From contig CM037868.1 of assembly GCA_021292105.1 (NCBI GenBank), positions 35,343,523 to 35,407,522 of the forward strand: a DNA stretch of 64,000 nt. The letters are read 5' to 3'. The notes below the pieces were generated by a model. The model was not told the origin of the DNA. It searched no databases and saw only the letters and a program-made list of their open reading frames with translations. Shown one piece after another: positions 34,098 through 46,100 of the stretch. The first letter of the stretch is position 1; each line of letters opens with the position of its first letter. The position numbers and the translations under genes were made by a program. The stretch comes from Anadara kagoshimensis (Eukaryota; Mollusca; Bivalvia; Arcoida; Arcidae).

Positions 34098-34435
34098 ACC
34101 ACTGCGATAGCTCAGTTGGTAGAGTGCTCGCTCCGTAAGTAGAAGGTCGTGGGTTCAAACCCTGGCCGGGTCTGACCCAAAACTTGAAAGTGGGTAGCGA
34201 CTGTTCTTTTGCCAAGCACTCGGCATTACGAAATGAAAGTCACGGTTCCTTCGGATGGGAACTTAAAATAAACGAGGTCCCGTGTCACGGTGGGCTTGGC
34301 ACGCTAAAGAACCCTGCTGTATGATGCCAAAAGCGCAAAGCACAGGCAAAATTTCTGCAGCTTCGCCTATAGCTGGTGACGTCTCGATATAAGTGAAATA
34401 TTCTTGACTGTGACGTTTAACACTATTACTCAACT
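34098..34435 (+). mobile_element. tRNA-derived SINE, family 1, best full-length copy
   Basis: Intact A box (gatagctcagttggtagag) and B box (gtgggttcaaaccctgg), then cttgaaagtgggtagcgact, ggaacttaaaataaacgagg and the tail ttcttgactgtgacgtttaa. Length about 340 bp. It is a SINE and not a tRNA gene, because the same body follows every head. Confidence 0.9.
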
Positions 34436-34735
34436 CCATTGTTAAAAACTGAAAATCCCCACTAACTACTAGGATATACAACTTATGGAATATATACTCC
34501 TTCATGCAAAGTATTTACTTCATGTAGTTAAATTTGGTTACTGCAAATATGTTGTTGGTGAATGTTGCTTAACGTTTGTGGCTCGTTACTACATACGTGA
34601 CACTATTTTATTACATTTATTTGAGGTAGTTACTACAAACATGTACTAGTGTGTGTCCTACCACGTCGAACAGCTATTCGCGACAAAAACTATTTTATTA
34701 ATCACTATGTATTAATCTATGAACAAGTCAGTGTA
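34436..34735. other. Intergenic, nothing recognised
   Basis: No frame or repeat family recognised. Confidence 0.5.
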
Positions 34736-34739
34736 TGCA

Positions 34740-34885
34740 TGTAAAGTGCGAGTGTTTAACGGTCTGCCTTGTACCAGCGCGTACCTAGGGCGACTTTAAA
34801 GTGCTAGCTCACCGAGTCAACACGCTGCGGACAAGCGTACCGCCACTGCCACAACCCATTATACTGACACCGGGTGAACCAGTAA
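34740..34885 (-). mobile_element. SINE family 2 fragment
   Basis: Reverse complement of the 3' body (gtctgccttgtaccagcgcg, gggcgactttaaagtgctag). Confidence 0.65.
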
Positions 34886-35845
34886 AGGCCAACACATGTG
34901 ACCTGAGCAGGGTTAAATATGTCTTGTTCCTTTGGATATTTATTCAATTCCTTGAACAAAATTTTGGTTCAATAATTTTGGTCCAAGCACTACTGATGAG
35001 GAATTTGAGGAGGTATTGTATAATAAGTAATTTATCATTTGTTTATGAAATCGGGGCCCTCGATGCCACTCAACATTAAGAAACGTCTACGGTGTTTAGT
35101 ACTAATTGCAATTTTTGAGTATAAAAATATGCCTCGGTTAGATTTAGGGCCAACTTTGCGAAACGCAATGGGATTCATAAGCTGGCGTTTTAGACCCGAC
35201 ATCGCCACAGAGGTCATTTTTTAACTGGATGAAGTGCTCAATGAGACCTAATGAAAAGTTTTAATACAAATATGTACGCTTTGTTAAATGGATACATAAA
35301 ACAATAAAGATACAACACTATACGATAGATAGCGACGAAATCATCTTCCATAAATAAATCAAAACGTTTGGAGTACCTTATTGTCCAGCCTTCATTCCAG
35401 GCGATTGTCAAACATTGCATCATCTTAATCTCTCAAGTGTTAATTAACATGATAAATTCTAAACAACCGACATGTAATAATCAAGGTTTTCTTAACGCTT
35501 TGATACGGGTACCCTGATTTTGTATAATCTAGACAGGTACCCATTATAATCTTGTTTATTCTGTAAATCCCTTATCTTAAAGGGTCACCATTGATGTCAA
35601 ATATAAACTTTATCATCATAGCTCAATAAGATGGGAATAAAATTATTCAAAATCGCGAGATTTGTAAAATCACTTGTGATAAAATACACGGAAAAGTGCA
35701 CAACGTGGGGCCAATTTTTCCTGTTACTGCGTTTCTGTCTCTCGCGTTTTTTCTCTCCTATTTTCAATTAGCGTATTTCAGTATCCCAGATTAAAAATAT
35801 ATCATTTTGGAGGAAATTTCTTTTATTAAATGAAAATATTTATTA
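34886..35845. other. Intergenic, nothing recognised
   Basis: Short frames on both strands at 35035-35224 and 35238-35423 show no family. The phrase ccaagcactactgatgagga (34984) recurs as ccaaagcactaccgatgagg at 61600, so an unnamed repeat is present. Confidence 0.4.
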
Positions 35846-36005
35846 AGTCCAACCTGTCTGTAAAGGCCACCCAAATGAACCAATAAGAGTGGTCTTTATA
35901 TACAGGTTCAAATAATATCAATAAAGAACAATTGGGATATAATTCTACTGACTTTATATGCAGGTGACCATTATATACAGGTGGCCTTTAAGGCAGGTTG
36001 GACTG
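35846..36005 (+). mobile_element. MITE, CAGTCCAACCTG family
   Basis: Intact copy that leads directly into the 17/34-bp array made of its own right-hand sequence. Confidence 0.8.
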
Positions 36006-37212
36006 TAGTTATTTCAGTGTTGTACTGGCCGTTATAAACAGGTGACCCTTATATACAGTTGGCCTATTTAAACAGGTGACCATTATATACAGGTGGCCTA
36101 TATAAACAGGTGGCCGTTATATACAAATGGCCTTTATAAACAGGTAACCCTTATATACAGTTGGCCTATTTAAACAGGTGACCTTTATATACAGGTGGCC
36201 TATATAAACAGGTGGCCCTTATATACAGGTGGCCTATATAAACAGGTGACCCTTATATACAGGTGGCCTATTTAAACAGGTGACCCTTATATACAGGTGG
36301 CCTATATAAACAGGTGGCCCTTATATACAAATGGCCTTTATAAACAGGCGACCCTTATATACAGATGATCTTTATAAACAGGTGATCCTTATATACAGGT
36401 GGCCTTCACAAACAGGTGACCCTTATATACAGTTGGCTTTTAAGGCAGGTTGGACTGTAGTTATTTCAGTGTTTTACTGGCCTTTATAAACAGGTGACCC
36501 TTATATACAGCTGGCCTATATAACAGGTGACCCTTATTTACAGGTGGCCTATATAAACAGGTGACCCTTATATACAGGTGGCCTATATAAACAGGTGGCC
36601 CTTATATACAAATGGCCTTTATAAACGGGCGACCCTTATATACAGATGACCTTTATAAACAGGTGATCCTTATATACAGGTGGCCTTCATAAACAGGTGA
36701 CCCTTATATACAGCTGGCTTTTAAGGCAGGTTGGACTGTAGTTATTTCAGTGTTCTACTGGCCTTTATAAACAGGTGACCCTTATATACAGTTGGCCTAT
36801 ATAACAGGTGACCCTTATTTACAGGTGGCCTATATAAACAGGTGACCCTTATATACAGATGGCCTATATAAACAGGTGACCCTTATATACAGATGGCCTT
36901 TATAAACAGGCAACCCTTATATACAGATGGCCTTTATAAACAGGTGACCCTTATATACAGATGGCCTTTATAAACAGGTAACGCTTATATATAGATGGCC
37001 TTTATAAACAGGCGACCCTTACATACAGATGGCCTTTATAAGCAGGTAACCCTTATATACAGATGGCCTTTATAAACAGGTAACGCTTATATACAGATGA
37101 TCTTTATAAACAGTCGACCCTTACATACAGATGACCTTTATAAGCAGGTGACCCTTATATACAGATGACCTTTATAAACAGGTGACCCTTATATACAGGT
37201 AGCCTTTAAGGC
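36006..37212. repeat. MITE-derived 17/34-bp tandem array
   Basis: About thirty units of cctttataaacaggtga plus cccttatatacagatgg, two related 17-base halves. The block aaggcaggttggactgtagt plus tatttcagtg closes sub-arrays near 36000, 36445, 36730 and 37210, which gives a higher-order repeat of roughly 280 bp in part. Confidence 0.92.
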
Positions 37213-37621
37213 AGGTTGGACTGTAGTTATTTTAGTGGTTATAAGTAGTACTCCAAACTTGTACTGGTTTACTCTGTCACTATTATTTCATACCAATACC
37301 CAATAGTTTCCTCAAACTCTTATGACAAATTATGTTTGACAGCTATGAGAGGAGTACAGGTGATCTTTATAAACAGTCGACCCTTACATACAGATGACCT
37401 TTATAAGCAGGTGACCCTTATATACAGATGACCTTTATAAACAGGTGACCCTTATATACAGGTAGCCTTTAAGGCAGGTTGGACTGTAGTTATTTTAGTG
37501 GTTATAAGTAGTACTCCAAACTTGTACTGGTTTACTCTGTCACTATTATTTCATACCAATACCCAATAGTTTCCTCAAACTCTTATGACAAATTATGTTT
37601 GACAGCTATGAGAGGAGTACA
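37098..37621. repeat. 263-bp tandem duplication, apparently perfect
   Basis: 37098-37358 and 37361-37621 agree base for base as far as I can read, including unique flank sequence (ttataagtagtactccaaac). It is either very young or an assembly duplication. Confidence 0.9.
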
Positions 37622-37756
37622 CATTTGTCGTGAATTTTGCCGAATGCACTTAAGCATTTTAATGGGCATTAAGTTGCCGAATTTTTAAATGCAAACTAAC
37701 CAAAATCCTTTATCCACATAAAAAGTAAAACAAAGTTATATTCAAAACTAATAATT

Positions 37757-37970
37757 AACGTATCGCCGGCCACGCCAACAATGTTCCGAAACTGGCCTCC
37801 ATCACGGTTCCAAAGCAGCGTCATGGCAACTAATGACGTTCTAGTGTCTGTGACGTCATTAATACGCACAACTAAGGTCGAGTTGTCAGTCTTTTTGCGT
37901 GCAATTTAAGAATGTCAGCCCTTTGTTGGAACACTGTGGGCGTGGCCGGCGATACGTCAATTACACCAAT
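37757..37970. mobile_element. MITE with CGTATCGCCGGCCACGCC ends
   Basis: Left cgtatcgccggccacgcc and right ggcgtggccggcgatacg are exact inverted repeats; body contains gtcatggcaactaatgacgt. Relatives at 43679-43832 and 57332-57508. Confidence 0.85.
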
Positions 37971-38004
37971 ATAAAAGCAATTCTATAATAAAAAAACCAT
38001 ACAA

Positions 38005-38165
38005 ACCAATGTCCGAATAACAATATAGATAATTAATCCATCAGCAAAGTAAACATTTGGAACTGACAATTCAGGTTAGACCCATGAACTTACACTAGGG
38101 AAGTGAGCATAGGTGTTCATGTGTATAAATGATACAAGCCACACAAACACCTGTCAATCAATTTT
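38005..38165 (-). mobile_element. PLE 3' end, diverged
   Basis: ttggaactgacaattcaggt and cactagggaagtgagcatag match the family UTR. Confidence 0.6.
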
Positions 38166-38282
38166 GTTAATGGGGTTCGCCGCCGTACCACGTGATCGAT
38201 ACCTCTTAACGTTTGTGCGGAACATTTTGGAAAACGTCAACGTTAGAAGGCATCACGTGGTAAAATGGCGAATCCCATTGTA
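38166..38282. mobile_element. Short MITE with AATGGGATTCGCC ends
   Basis: Left aatggggttcgccgccgtac plus cacgtgat and right atcacgtggtaaaatggcga plus atcccatt form about 27-base imperfect inverted ends around a core of about 60 bases. Confidence 0.7.
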
Positions 38283-38297
38283 AGAGCACATTATGCT

Positions 38298-38542
38298 GAT
38301 CAAAGGCGAAGGTGCAGAAATTTTCCTGTGCATTGCGCTAATGACTTATTAAAGCAGGCTTCTTTAGTGTTTATTTTAAGTTAACATCCGAAAGAGCCTT
38401 GACTTTCATTTTGTAATGCCGAGTGCTTTGCGAAAGAATAGTCATTACCCACTTTCAAGTCTTGGGTCAGACCGGCCAGGGATCGAACCCACAACTTCCC
38501 ACTTACGGAGCGAGCACTCTATCTAATTGAGCTACTTAGTGG
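38298..38542 (-). mobile_element. SINE family 1, tail truncated
   Basis: From ggcgaaggtgcagaaatttt to the head gagcactctatctaattgag. Confidence 0.75.
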
Positions 38543-38589
38543 TTAACATACAAGCGGATAGATAAAGTTCTATTTTTTAATGATCTTAA

Positions 38590-38885
38590 ATTTGGAGACT
38601 ATGTGGATGCAATCTACCTAAGTGAGCTTGAAATGAAAGATACGACTAATTCTTCAATTTCTGCTTCATTTTCAGACATACCTCAATTATGACGCTAACG
38701 CTAAGGAAAGACTACATTTGAAGCTATATTATAAACATGATGACATCAATTTTTCTATTGTTAACTCACCTTTTTTATGCAGAAGTTAATCTGCTTCTGC
38801 TGTTTTGTGGATTTGTTTCGCAACTAATGCTCTGAAGTAGAGTTTATTTTTACTACGTGAACTTTATATACGAAGTAGTGTGTTT
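38590..38885 (+). pseudogene. PLE RT fragment, plus strand
   Basis: gtgagcttgaaatgaaagat ... catgatgacatcaatttttc parallels the RT region after YIDD at 4970-4700 (SELEIKDTT ... DDFNFSIVN). Heavily broken. Confidence 0.65.
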
Positions 38886-39170
38886 ACAAAAGCATTTTAC
38901 ACAGTCCAGTTCTTCCACAAGTTTTCAATGCATATTTAAAAACGAATTTGCTGATATAGTTTTTTTAAAGTCATGTCACGTTCTTTTCAATTGATATGAT
39001 AATAAGCATTACATTGCTTTTTTTAGTTTAGTTTGCCCCTCAAAATCTTATATATAATTGAGGTCATTGGACAAAGGCTCTTTGTACAAAAAAAAGCTAA
39101 ATTGGCTTTTATAAGTTGTTTAAAAATATTCTGCATCATTTAACATAAATATGCTATATATATTCTTTTA
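38886..39170. other. Intergenic, nothing recognised
   Basis: AT-rich, no feature. Confidence 0.5.
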
Positions 39171-40202
39171 TACTGTGAAATCATTAATTTTCGTTGGGGC
39201 TCAATTTTCGTGGTTTTCGTGGACAGTCTGAACCACGAATTTACGACCACCACGAAATATTATCCACAAGTAAAAACTACCTGGTAATTGACATGTACCA
39301 TATTTAATCACATTCATAAATTACAACTAGTGTAAATCACATTTTCACACCAATAAAAACTTTTTGGGAGGTGAAGATGTTTGGATTTTTTAATCTAATT
39401 GTGAAAATTATTTAAGTAAATATATCATATATAATAAATATTCATATTTTTAAAAAGTTTATTTTTAATTGGGAACTTGTCGGGACGAATAGGGACAGAC
39501 AGGTTTCTAGCCGTAGCTTTCATCATCAATTATGGCCTGTCTCATTTAAATTTAAATTCGATTAACTAAATAAACATTTCAACAATCTATAAACTAACAT
39601 TCTTTATATTTAATATAACTAAATCAACTGTTTGTCTTGTAAAAACCGCATCTTCTTTCGACATTATACAGTATCGGTAAGAGCCGCCATTGTTACTCTC
39701 GTAAACAGCTAATTGGGTCATCAGAGGTTAATAATTAGAATTTTTTAAAAATTGCTGATATCAAAGAAAAAAAAACTATTTTGCTTGAAGGGATTATGAA
39801 CCACATTCTGATTGATATGATATGAGTGAACTTAAAAATCTGAATTAATTGCCGCTTAATTATCTAATGTAACAGGTAGATTTACTCAGGCCAGGTGTCA
39901 CGTCGTGTATGAAGTCAATTGTTACTGATATACTAATCGCAAGTAATTAACGCCTACCCTAGACTTGGTCATAATTCCGCGTCTCTACATCTGTCACGGT
40001 CTATGGCTTTGATAATCCCTAATTACTCATCCTATAACTGCCGATTAACAAACAAATCATCACTTTCTACCCGTTATCAATGTTCAAAGGACAAACTAGT
40101 TTTTGACATTTCAGTAAAACCACGACTTTACGTCCAACGAAATGTTATTTTTTACTGATTCCACGAAAATTGGACCCCACGAAAATAAAACCATTCGCAG
40201 TA
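39171..40202. mobile_element. 1-kb non-autonomous TIR element, copy 1
   Basis: Left tactgtgaaatcattaattt plus tcgttggggctcaattttcg, right ccccacgaaaataaaaccat plus tcgcagta, inverted, TA-flanked. No transposase frame. Second copy at 52304-53352 in an intron. Confidence 0.85.
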
Positions 40203-40309
40203 TATATTTTCTTATAAAAAAATATGTATTATTTGTACATCAAGTCAGTGATATTTTTAATTTTAAAGATAGATTGAATTAAATTTTGCGTTTTTAATTG
40301 TTTTGTTTG

Positions 40310-40310
<1 letters not shown>

Positions 40311-40346
<36 letters not shown>
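40311..40346. repeat. (TA)n microsatellite
   Basis: Pure TA tract about 80 bp upstream of the candidate promoter. Confidence 0.95.
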
Positions 40347-40351
<5 letters not shown>

Positions 40352-40401
40352 TATATATTTCCTAGCGATTTCATGTCTGCTGGCAATCATCAGGTAAATA
40401 A

Positions 40402-40437
40402 TGACGTCACAATAGAAACAAGAGAGCTATATATATA
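40402..40437 (+). promoter_or_regulatory. Candidate core promoter: CRE and TATA box
   Basis: A full palindromic TGACGTCA (40402-40409) and TATATATATA (40428-40437) lie 95-70 nt upstream of the ATG at 40505. The spacing puts a likely start site near 40460-40468. CRE plus TATA is common for peptide-hormone genes; the link is an inference. Confidence 0.5.
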
Positions 40438-40504
40438 GCGAACCTTTCAAAGACCTTCTTCACATTTGATGGTAACAGTTGAAAAACTTCGCTATATGTT
40501 AAAC

Positions 40505-40552
40505 ATGAAATCATTGGCAGTTTTTGTTCTGTGTATGATGCTTATAACCACG
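40505..40552 (+). CDS. Peptide gene exon 1: signal peptide
   Basis: 16 codons, MKSLAVFVLCMMLITT, ending phase 0 at ACG followed by GTAAGT. Confidence 0.55.
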
Positions 40553-43083
40553 GTAAGTCTAAATGTCATTTGTGGATATATAAGGTTTTATGCAAAATTG
40601 AACTGTGTCACATTTGTCCAAAAGTAGAAGAGTTAATTGATTTTTTTAAATTACTAGATAAGATAAAATTCCTCATTACAATAGGGGTTAGCCATGTGTG
40701 AAACAAAATTAAGTTTTATATGGTTATTAATATTAGGTTTCTATTAGGGATTTATTAATTAATATATACATGATATCACCAAAGTATCTATTTAAAATCA
40801 AAATTACTGTGATGTTTTAGTCGAGTTCAAAAGAACATGAACTCGACTATTAATATAGTGACGTGGACCGGCGGGCAGGCGGGGTAATTTTTCGGACGTC
40901 TTTGTAAACGCTTGCAAATATTGAACTGATATTTGGTATGTGAATCTACCGTCATGTGTCAAATTAGTTTGCCGTAATACAAGATATTTCACTATTTCGT
41001 CAGATTAATTTCATGTATTTCGTCAAATTAATTTTCCGTATTTCAATATTATTTTACGTATTTCGTCAAATTAATTTTCCGTATTTCAGTATTTCAGTAT
41101 TTTAATGATGTCGTCAAATTAATTTTCCGTAATTCAAGATTATTTAAATGATTTTGCCAAATTAATTATATGTATTTCAAAATTATTTCAATGATTTCGT
41201 CAAATTAATTTTCCGTATTTCAAAATTATTTCAATGATTTTGTCCAATTAATTTTACGTATATCAAAATTATTTCTCTTATTTTGTCAGAATTTCTTCTT
41301 TTTTTTTTGATTTTTCTTCATTTCAAGAATAGTTTACTTATTACGTATTTTATTTAACTTTGTAAATGCGGATAATTTAGTTGGGGCGGAAAACTTTGCG
41401 CCGGAATGATAAGTTTGGGCGAAAAATAAAAATATTGGTGCGAAACGTCCAGCACCAGTTGCAGATAAAGATAGTTCCCATGATTTTTGTTTCTGTAACA
41501 CCGACGTGATGATAAATTTTATACACCCTATTTTAGAAAGAATTAATAAGACTCAATTTTAATGCCTACCAAAATGGCTGCTACTTTACATGGAAAGTGG
41601 ACAGTATGACGTCACATAGGAACTATCTATTGCATCAATATTATGTATCATGCGTTACATGTCCGGTTCTAGTTTCGTTCCAGTTTAATTTTAATGAAAT
41701 TATTGCCAAAAATAACAGTTTTATGGATGTTTTTGTTAAACGCTAGCAGATATTGAGTCAATATTTGGTTTGTAAGTCAAGGATCATGAGTTCCATATCA
41801 AGTTTGTGTATCATTCTGGTAATTTTTTTATAAAATTATGCGCTGTGAATTTTCGAAATGTAGAAATGTGTATTGTATGTGAATCTTACATCATATAGAA
41901 CATGGAACTCGACTTGTGTACCCTGGTGCCTATTGATTTTTTTAAAATTTGAATTTGGTGGCCTGAATAAAAAAATCGAAGATAATGATGTACTACGCAT
42001 CAATGCAGAATGTTACCAATATTATATTGTTGATTTCAAAATTGTTGCGAGAGCTACAGAAACAAACATACTTATCCATGTCCGAATCAAAAGCAAACAC
42101 ACTTATCAATGTCCGAATCACAATCCCGAAGCAAAGTAAAAAGTTTGGAACTGACAAATCAGGTTAGACACCAAAACATCCACCGGGGAAGTGAGGCCGG
42201 GTGCTCCGGAAGGGTAAGCACCTCCTGTTAAGCTAGCTTCATCCGCCACGTGTGTAATCAAAATTGTGTGAAAGGAACATGGAACCATTGGACGTCAAAT
42301 ATATCAAGGGCATTCCTGGACACAGAGACACAAAACTTATTAACAATACTGTGAGGACGGCCATAAAACTTTTTGAGGGCCTTGATAAGCCTAGACTTGC
42401 AATATCCCTGAGTCAACAATTTATTTGTAAGCAGTCTGCTTCGTTGTACAGAGTCATTTTTCGACCATTTATAAATCGATTAATTAATTTATAACCATGG
42501 GACAAAATATACATGTACCTGAAATTGGTTTATACAAAATGTATAAATTAGAAAACAAAACTATTTATTCTAATCTCTCAGAATAAACATTTTAAAAAGC
42601 GATGAAAATTTCTAAATTTTGGAAACTCGGATGCCATTTTCCGTCATGTCACCACAGAACGACGCCATTCAATTTTCCTTTGATTGTTACGTCACTAAAA
42701 TATGCACATATGGGGAACAGTTGCAGTTCAGTCCGGGTCAACAATATCACGTGATGAAAGACAACAAAACCGCATGATGAAAGACAGAAATATTCCACAT
42801 GGCTTTCCCACACTGGATACATTTAGAGATGGGAGGGAATTTTGTGATATATTTTATTATGTTGACATATAAAATCGATTTGTTTGTGAATACATTTTAA
42901 TATTTTCAGAAATAACTTTCAATGTTATATCTTTTCTTTCAGATCGACTCACAATATCCGAGTGGTAAGCATACATTACTAGCTATGTTAAGATTTTTTA
43001 TTATGATTAAATATATTAAGGCATGCTGAAATAATACTTTTCCAGCGAAATGGTTTTTTTGTACGTTACGATATAATAATAAT

Positions 43084-43130
<47 letters not shown>

Positions 43131-46100
43131 TAATAATAATATAAATAAAAATAAAAATAATGATACCTGGTGACTTTAAAATCCATTTTGACCGGTTTAT
43201 AAATCTCAATCAGTCATGCAACCACAAAAGAAAGAATAATTGTCATATTTTCTAAACCCAAAAGTTGCTGCAAAATATGGATACGACAATTTTGTCACTG
43301 TTTAATTGACAAAACACCCCCTAACCTTTAAGGTTTAGTGGTATTGCTAAAATAAAAAAAAAATGTTTTCAAAACATCACTATAAAATATTGACAAATCA
43401 GAACAGTTTAACATACGGAACCTGTATCTAGCTAGCTAAGAGGTACCGAGTATTCTGGAGCATTCGGCCTCATTTCCTTGAAGTTCACGCATTAAGCTTT
43501 ATCTGTCAGTATTGGCAGTGGGGTTTCTGAGCTGGACATGGACTAATCAGTTTCAATTATATTATTTATCAGTGAGCAATCAGATACTCAAATTTTTAAA
43601 TTTTATAAAGCCGGAAAAAACATTTCTGATAATAAAATATTGCCTACTAAGTTTGTGATATCTTCGGAAATTTGAGAGATCGACACGCCCACAATGTTCC
43701 GACAAAGGCCTGACAGTCTTGATTTACATACAAAAAGAATGAAAACGCGACCTAAATCGTGCCGTTTAAAGACGTCACTGACACAATTGCGTCATTAGTT
43801 GCCATGACGCTGCTTTGGTACCGTGATGAAAAATTACCAAAACCTGAAAAAATATTTTGAAATAAATCCCGAATTTACCTTCCATTGGAGAATCCACCCG
43901 GTATATGGATAATGTTAGGTTTCGCAGGTAATACATGCAAAATACATGTAAAGCTAAGATTTTGCAGATGATTTCATTTGAAATAAAAATAAAAAACTTT
44001 GTCATTTTTTTATCTATTCTATGCAAACAAACATACTTTTGACATTATAGGTAAATGTGATGGCTTAAGAAATTTACGTTGTTTGAAGGGATATCTACAA
44101 AATCTCCACAATATTATGAGTGAGTTACAAATACATTAATTTTTCTAATAAACATATAAGAAGTTGAGTGAGTTGAGTTGAGTAATGGTGTTAAATGTTC
44201 CACTCAAAAATATTTCATATATATCGAGACGTCGCCAACTATAGGCGAAGGTGCAGAAATTTTGCCTGTGCGATGCAAGGATTGCATTATACAGCAGGGT
44301 TCTTATATCGAGCCAAGCCCAACGTGACACGGGACCTCGTTTATTTCAAGTTCCCATCTAAAAAACGTGACTTTCATTTCGTAATGCCGAGTGCTTAGCG
44401 AAAGAACAGTCACTACCCATTTTCAAGTCTTGGGTCAGACCTGATCGAACCCACGACCTCCACTTACGGATCAAGCACTCTACCAACTAAGCTACAACAG
44501 TGTTTCATAGAAAAAGGTGATTAGAAATTTCAATGCAAACATTTTGCTAACAGAATTTGAATTTGAACATGACCACAGTTTATTATGTTTTACAGTCGAA
44601 CTGCTATCTATGTTACTGGATTGCCCTGGATATATTTGACGTCCCATACTTCCACGTTCCTTTCACACAATTTTGATTACACACGTGGCGGGTGTAGCTA
44701 GCTCAACAGGAGATGCTTACCCTTCCAGAGCACCCGGCCTTACCTAACTGGTGGAACTTCACGTGTCTAACCAAACTTGTCAGTTTTAAAGTTTTTTACT
44801 TTGCTTCTGGATTGTGATACGGACATTCATTAGTATGTTTGTTTTTGATTACAATTACGTAGTATATTTTTACACGTCGGAATACTTGAGTTTAATTGGA
44901 AAAGAAAATTACGTAGTTCATTGTTGTATACAAAAATATATCCCATTTTTATGTCCGTTATGCAGATCACACAAATACATTTTTAAAATTTAACTTTAAG
45001 TTTTAGTGATATAACTATATCTTTGGGGCTATACTCAAACAAAAAAGGACATCATATAATTAGCAATATTGTGATGACGCCATTAATTTGTTTTAAAGAC
45101 CGTCATGAGTAAGAACAAGCTGTACCATATCGTATAATTGTGAAACAAATACACCATAAACAGAAGAAGCAGGTATATTGCTGCATTTTATAGGAAAGTT
45201 GACAATAGAAAAAATGAAATCATCATGTTTGTTATACATCTTCAATGTATAAATTTCCAGTTGTGACAACAAACTCTGTGAGATGGCAAGGCAAATGAGT
45301 CGATAATATATTCAATGTTCTTATAACTTTGAATGCATTTAAACTAAACTATTATTGATCATCATCTTATTTTTTTCTTTCTTTCAATCAGATTTGAAAA
45401 AGAGAGACACACAACAGGAAAAAGCATTCCGTAAGTAATCAAAGACAAGCATACTAATTCATGTCCGAATCATAATCCAGAGGCAAAGTAAAAACTTTGG
45501 AACTGACAAGTTAGGTCAGACACGTGAACTTCCACCAGGGAAGTGAGGCCGGGTGCCAAGGAAGGGTAAGCACCTCCTGTTTAGCCAGCTACACCCGCCA
45601 CGTGTGTATTCAACATTGTGTGAAATAAACATTCAAATATATTGGGCAATCCTGGACACAGAGACATAAAACTTATCAACAATATTGTTATGACGGCCAT
45701 AAAACTTTTTGAGGATCTTGATAAGCCTAAGCTTGCATTAACCCTGATTTATAAGATTTAAATTTGGTGGATACTACTACTGTTTTTAAAAATGTGAGAA
45801 ATTATATGAATATATACCATCAGGTAAAAGTATAACTTTAAGTATGACAATTTAGTAAAATTTAAAAAAAAAAACATTGTTGACAGAGAAAACGTTGTAT
45901 TGTTACATTCTGTAAGTGTGTTAAAATATTAAAACTCCGAATTAGACGTATACATGAGACTTACATGGTAGACTAGTATCAGAAGATTCGGATTGTGATA
46001 TTTTTATGACAGGAACTGTTATGCAACTATCTTTCGCCCAGCTGTTTGTTACTATGAGAAGTACGTGGTCAACTGGGTCTACCAAGCTACTAATGAGTAA

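Noticed and set aside
34098..34172. Possible tRNA gene (A and B boxes present)
   Set aside because: The same head is always followed by the SINE body in several other copies; it is the SINE promoter.
35035..35224. Overlapping 60-codon frames on both strands
   Set aside because: No recognisable protein and no supporting signals.
36006..37490. CRISPR-like regular repeats
   Set aside because: Units are directly abutting 17/34-bp repeats with no variable spacers, in a eukaryotic genome, and derive from a MITE.
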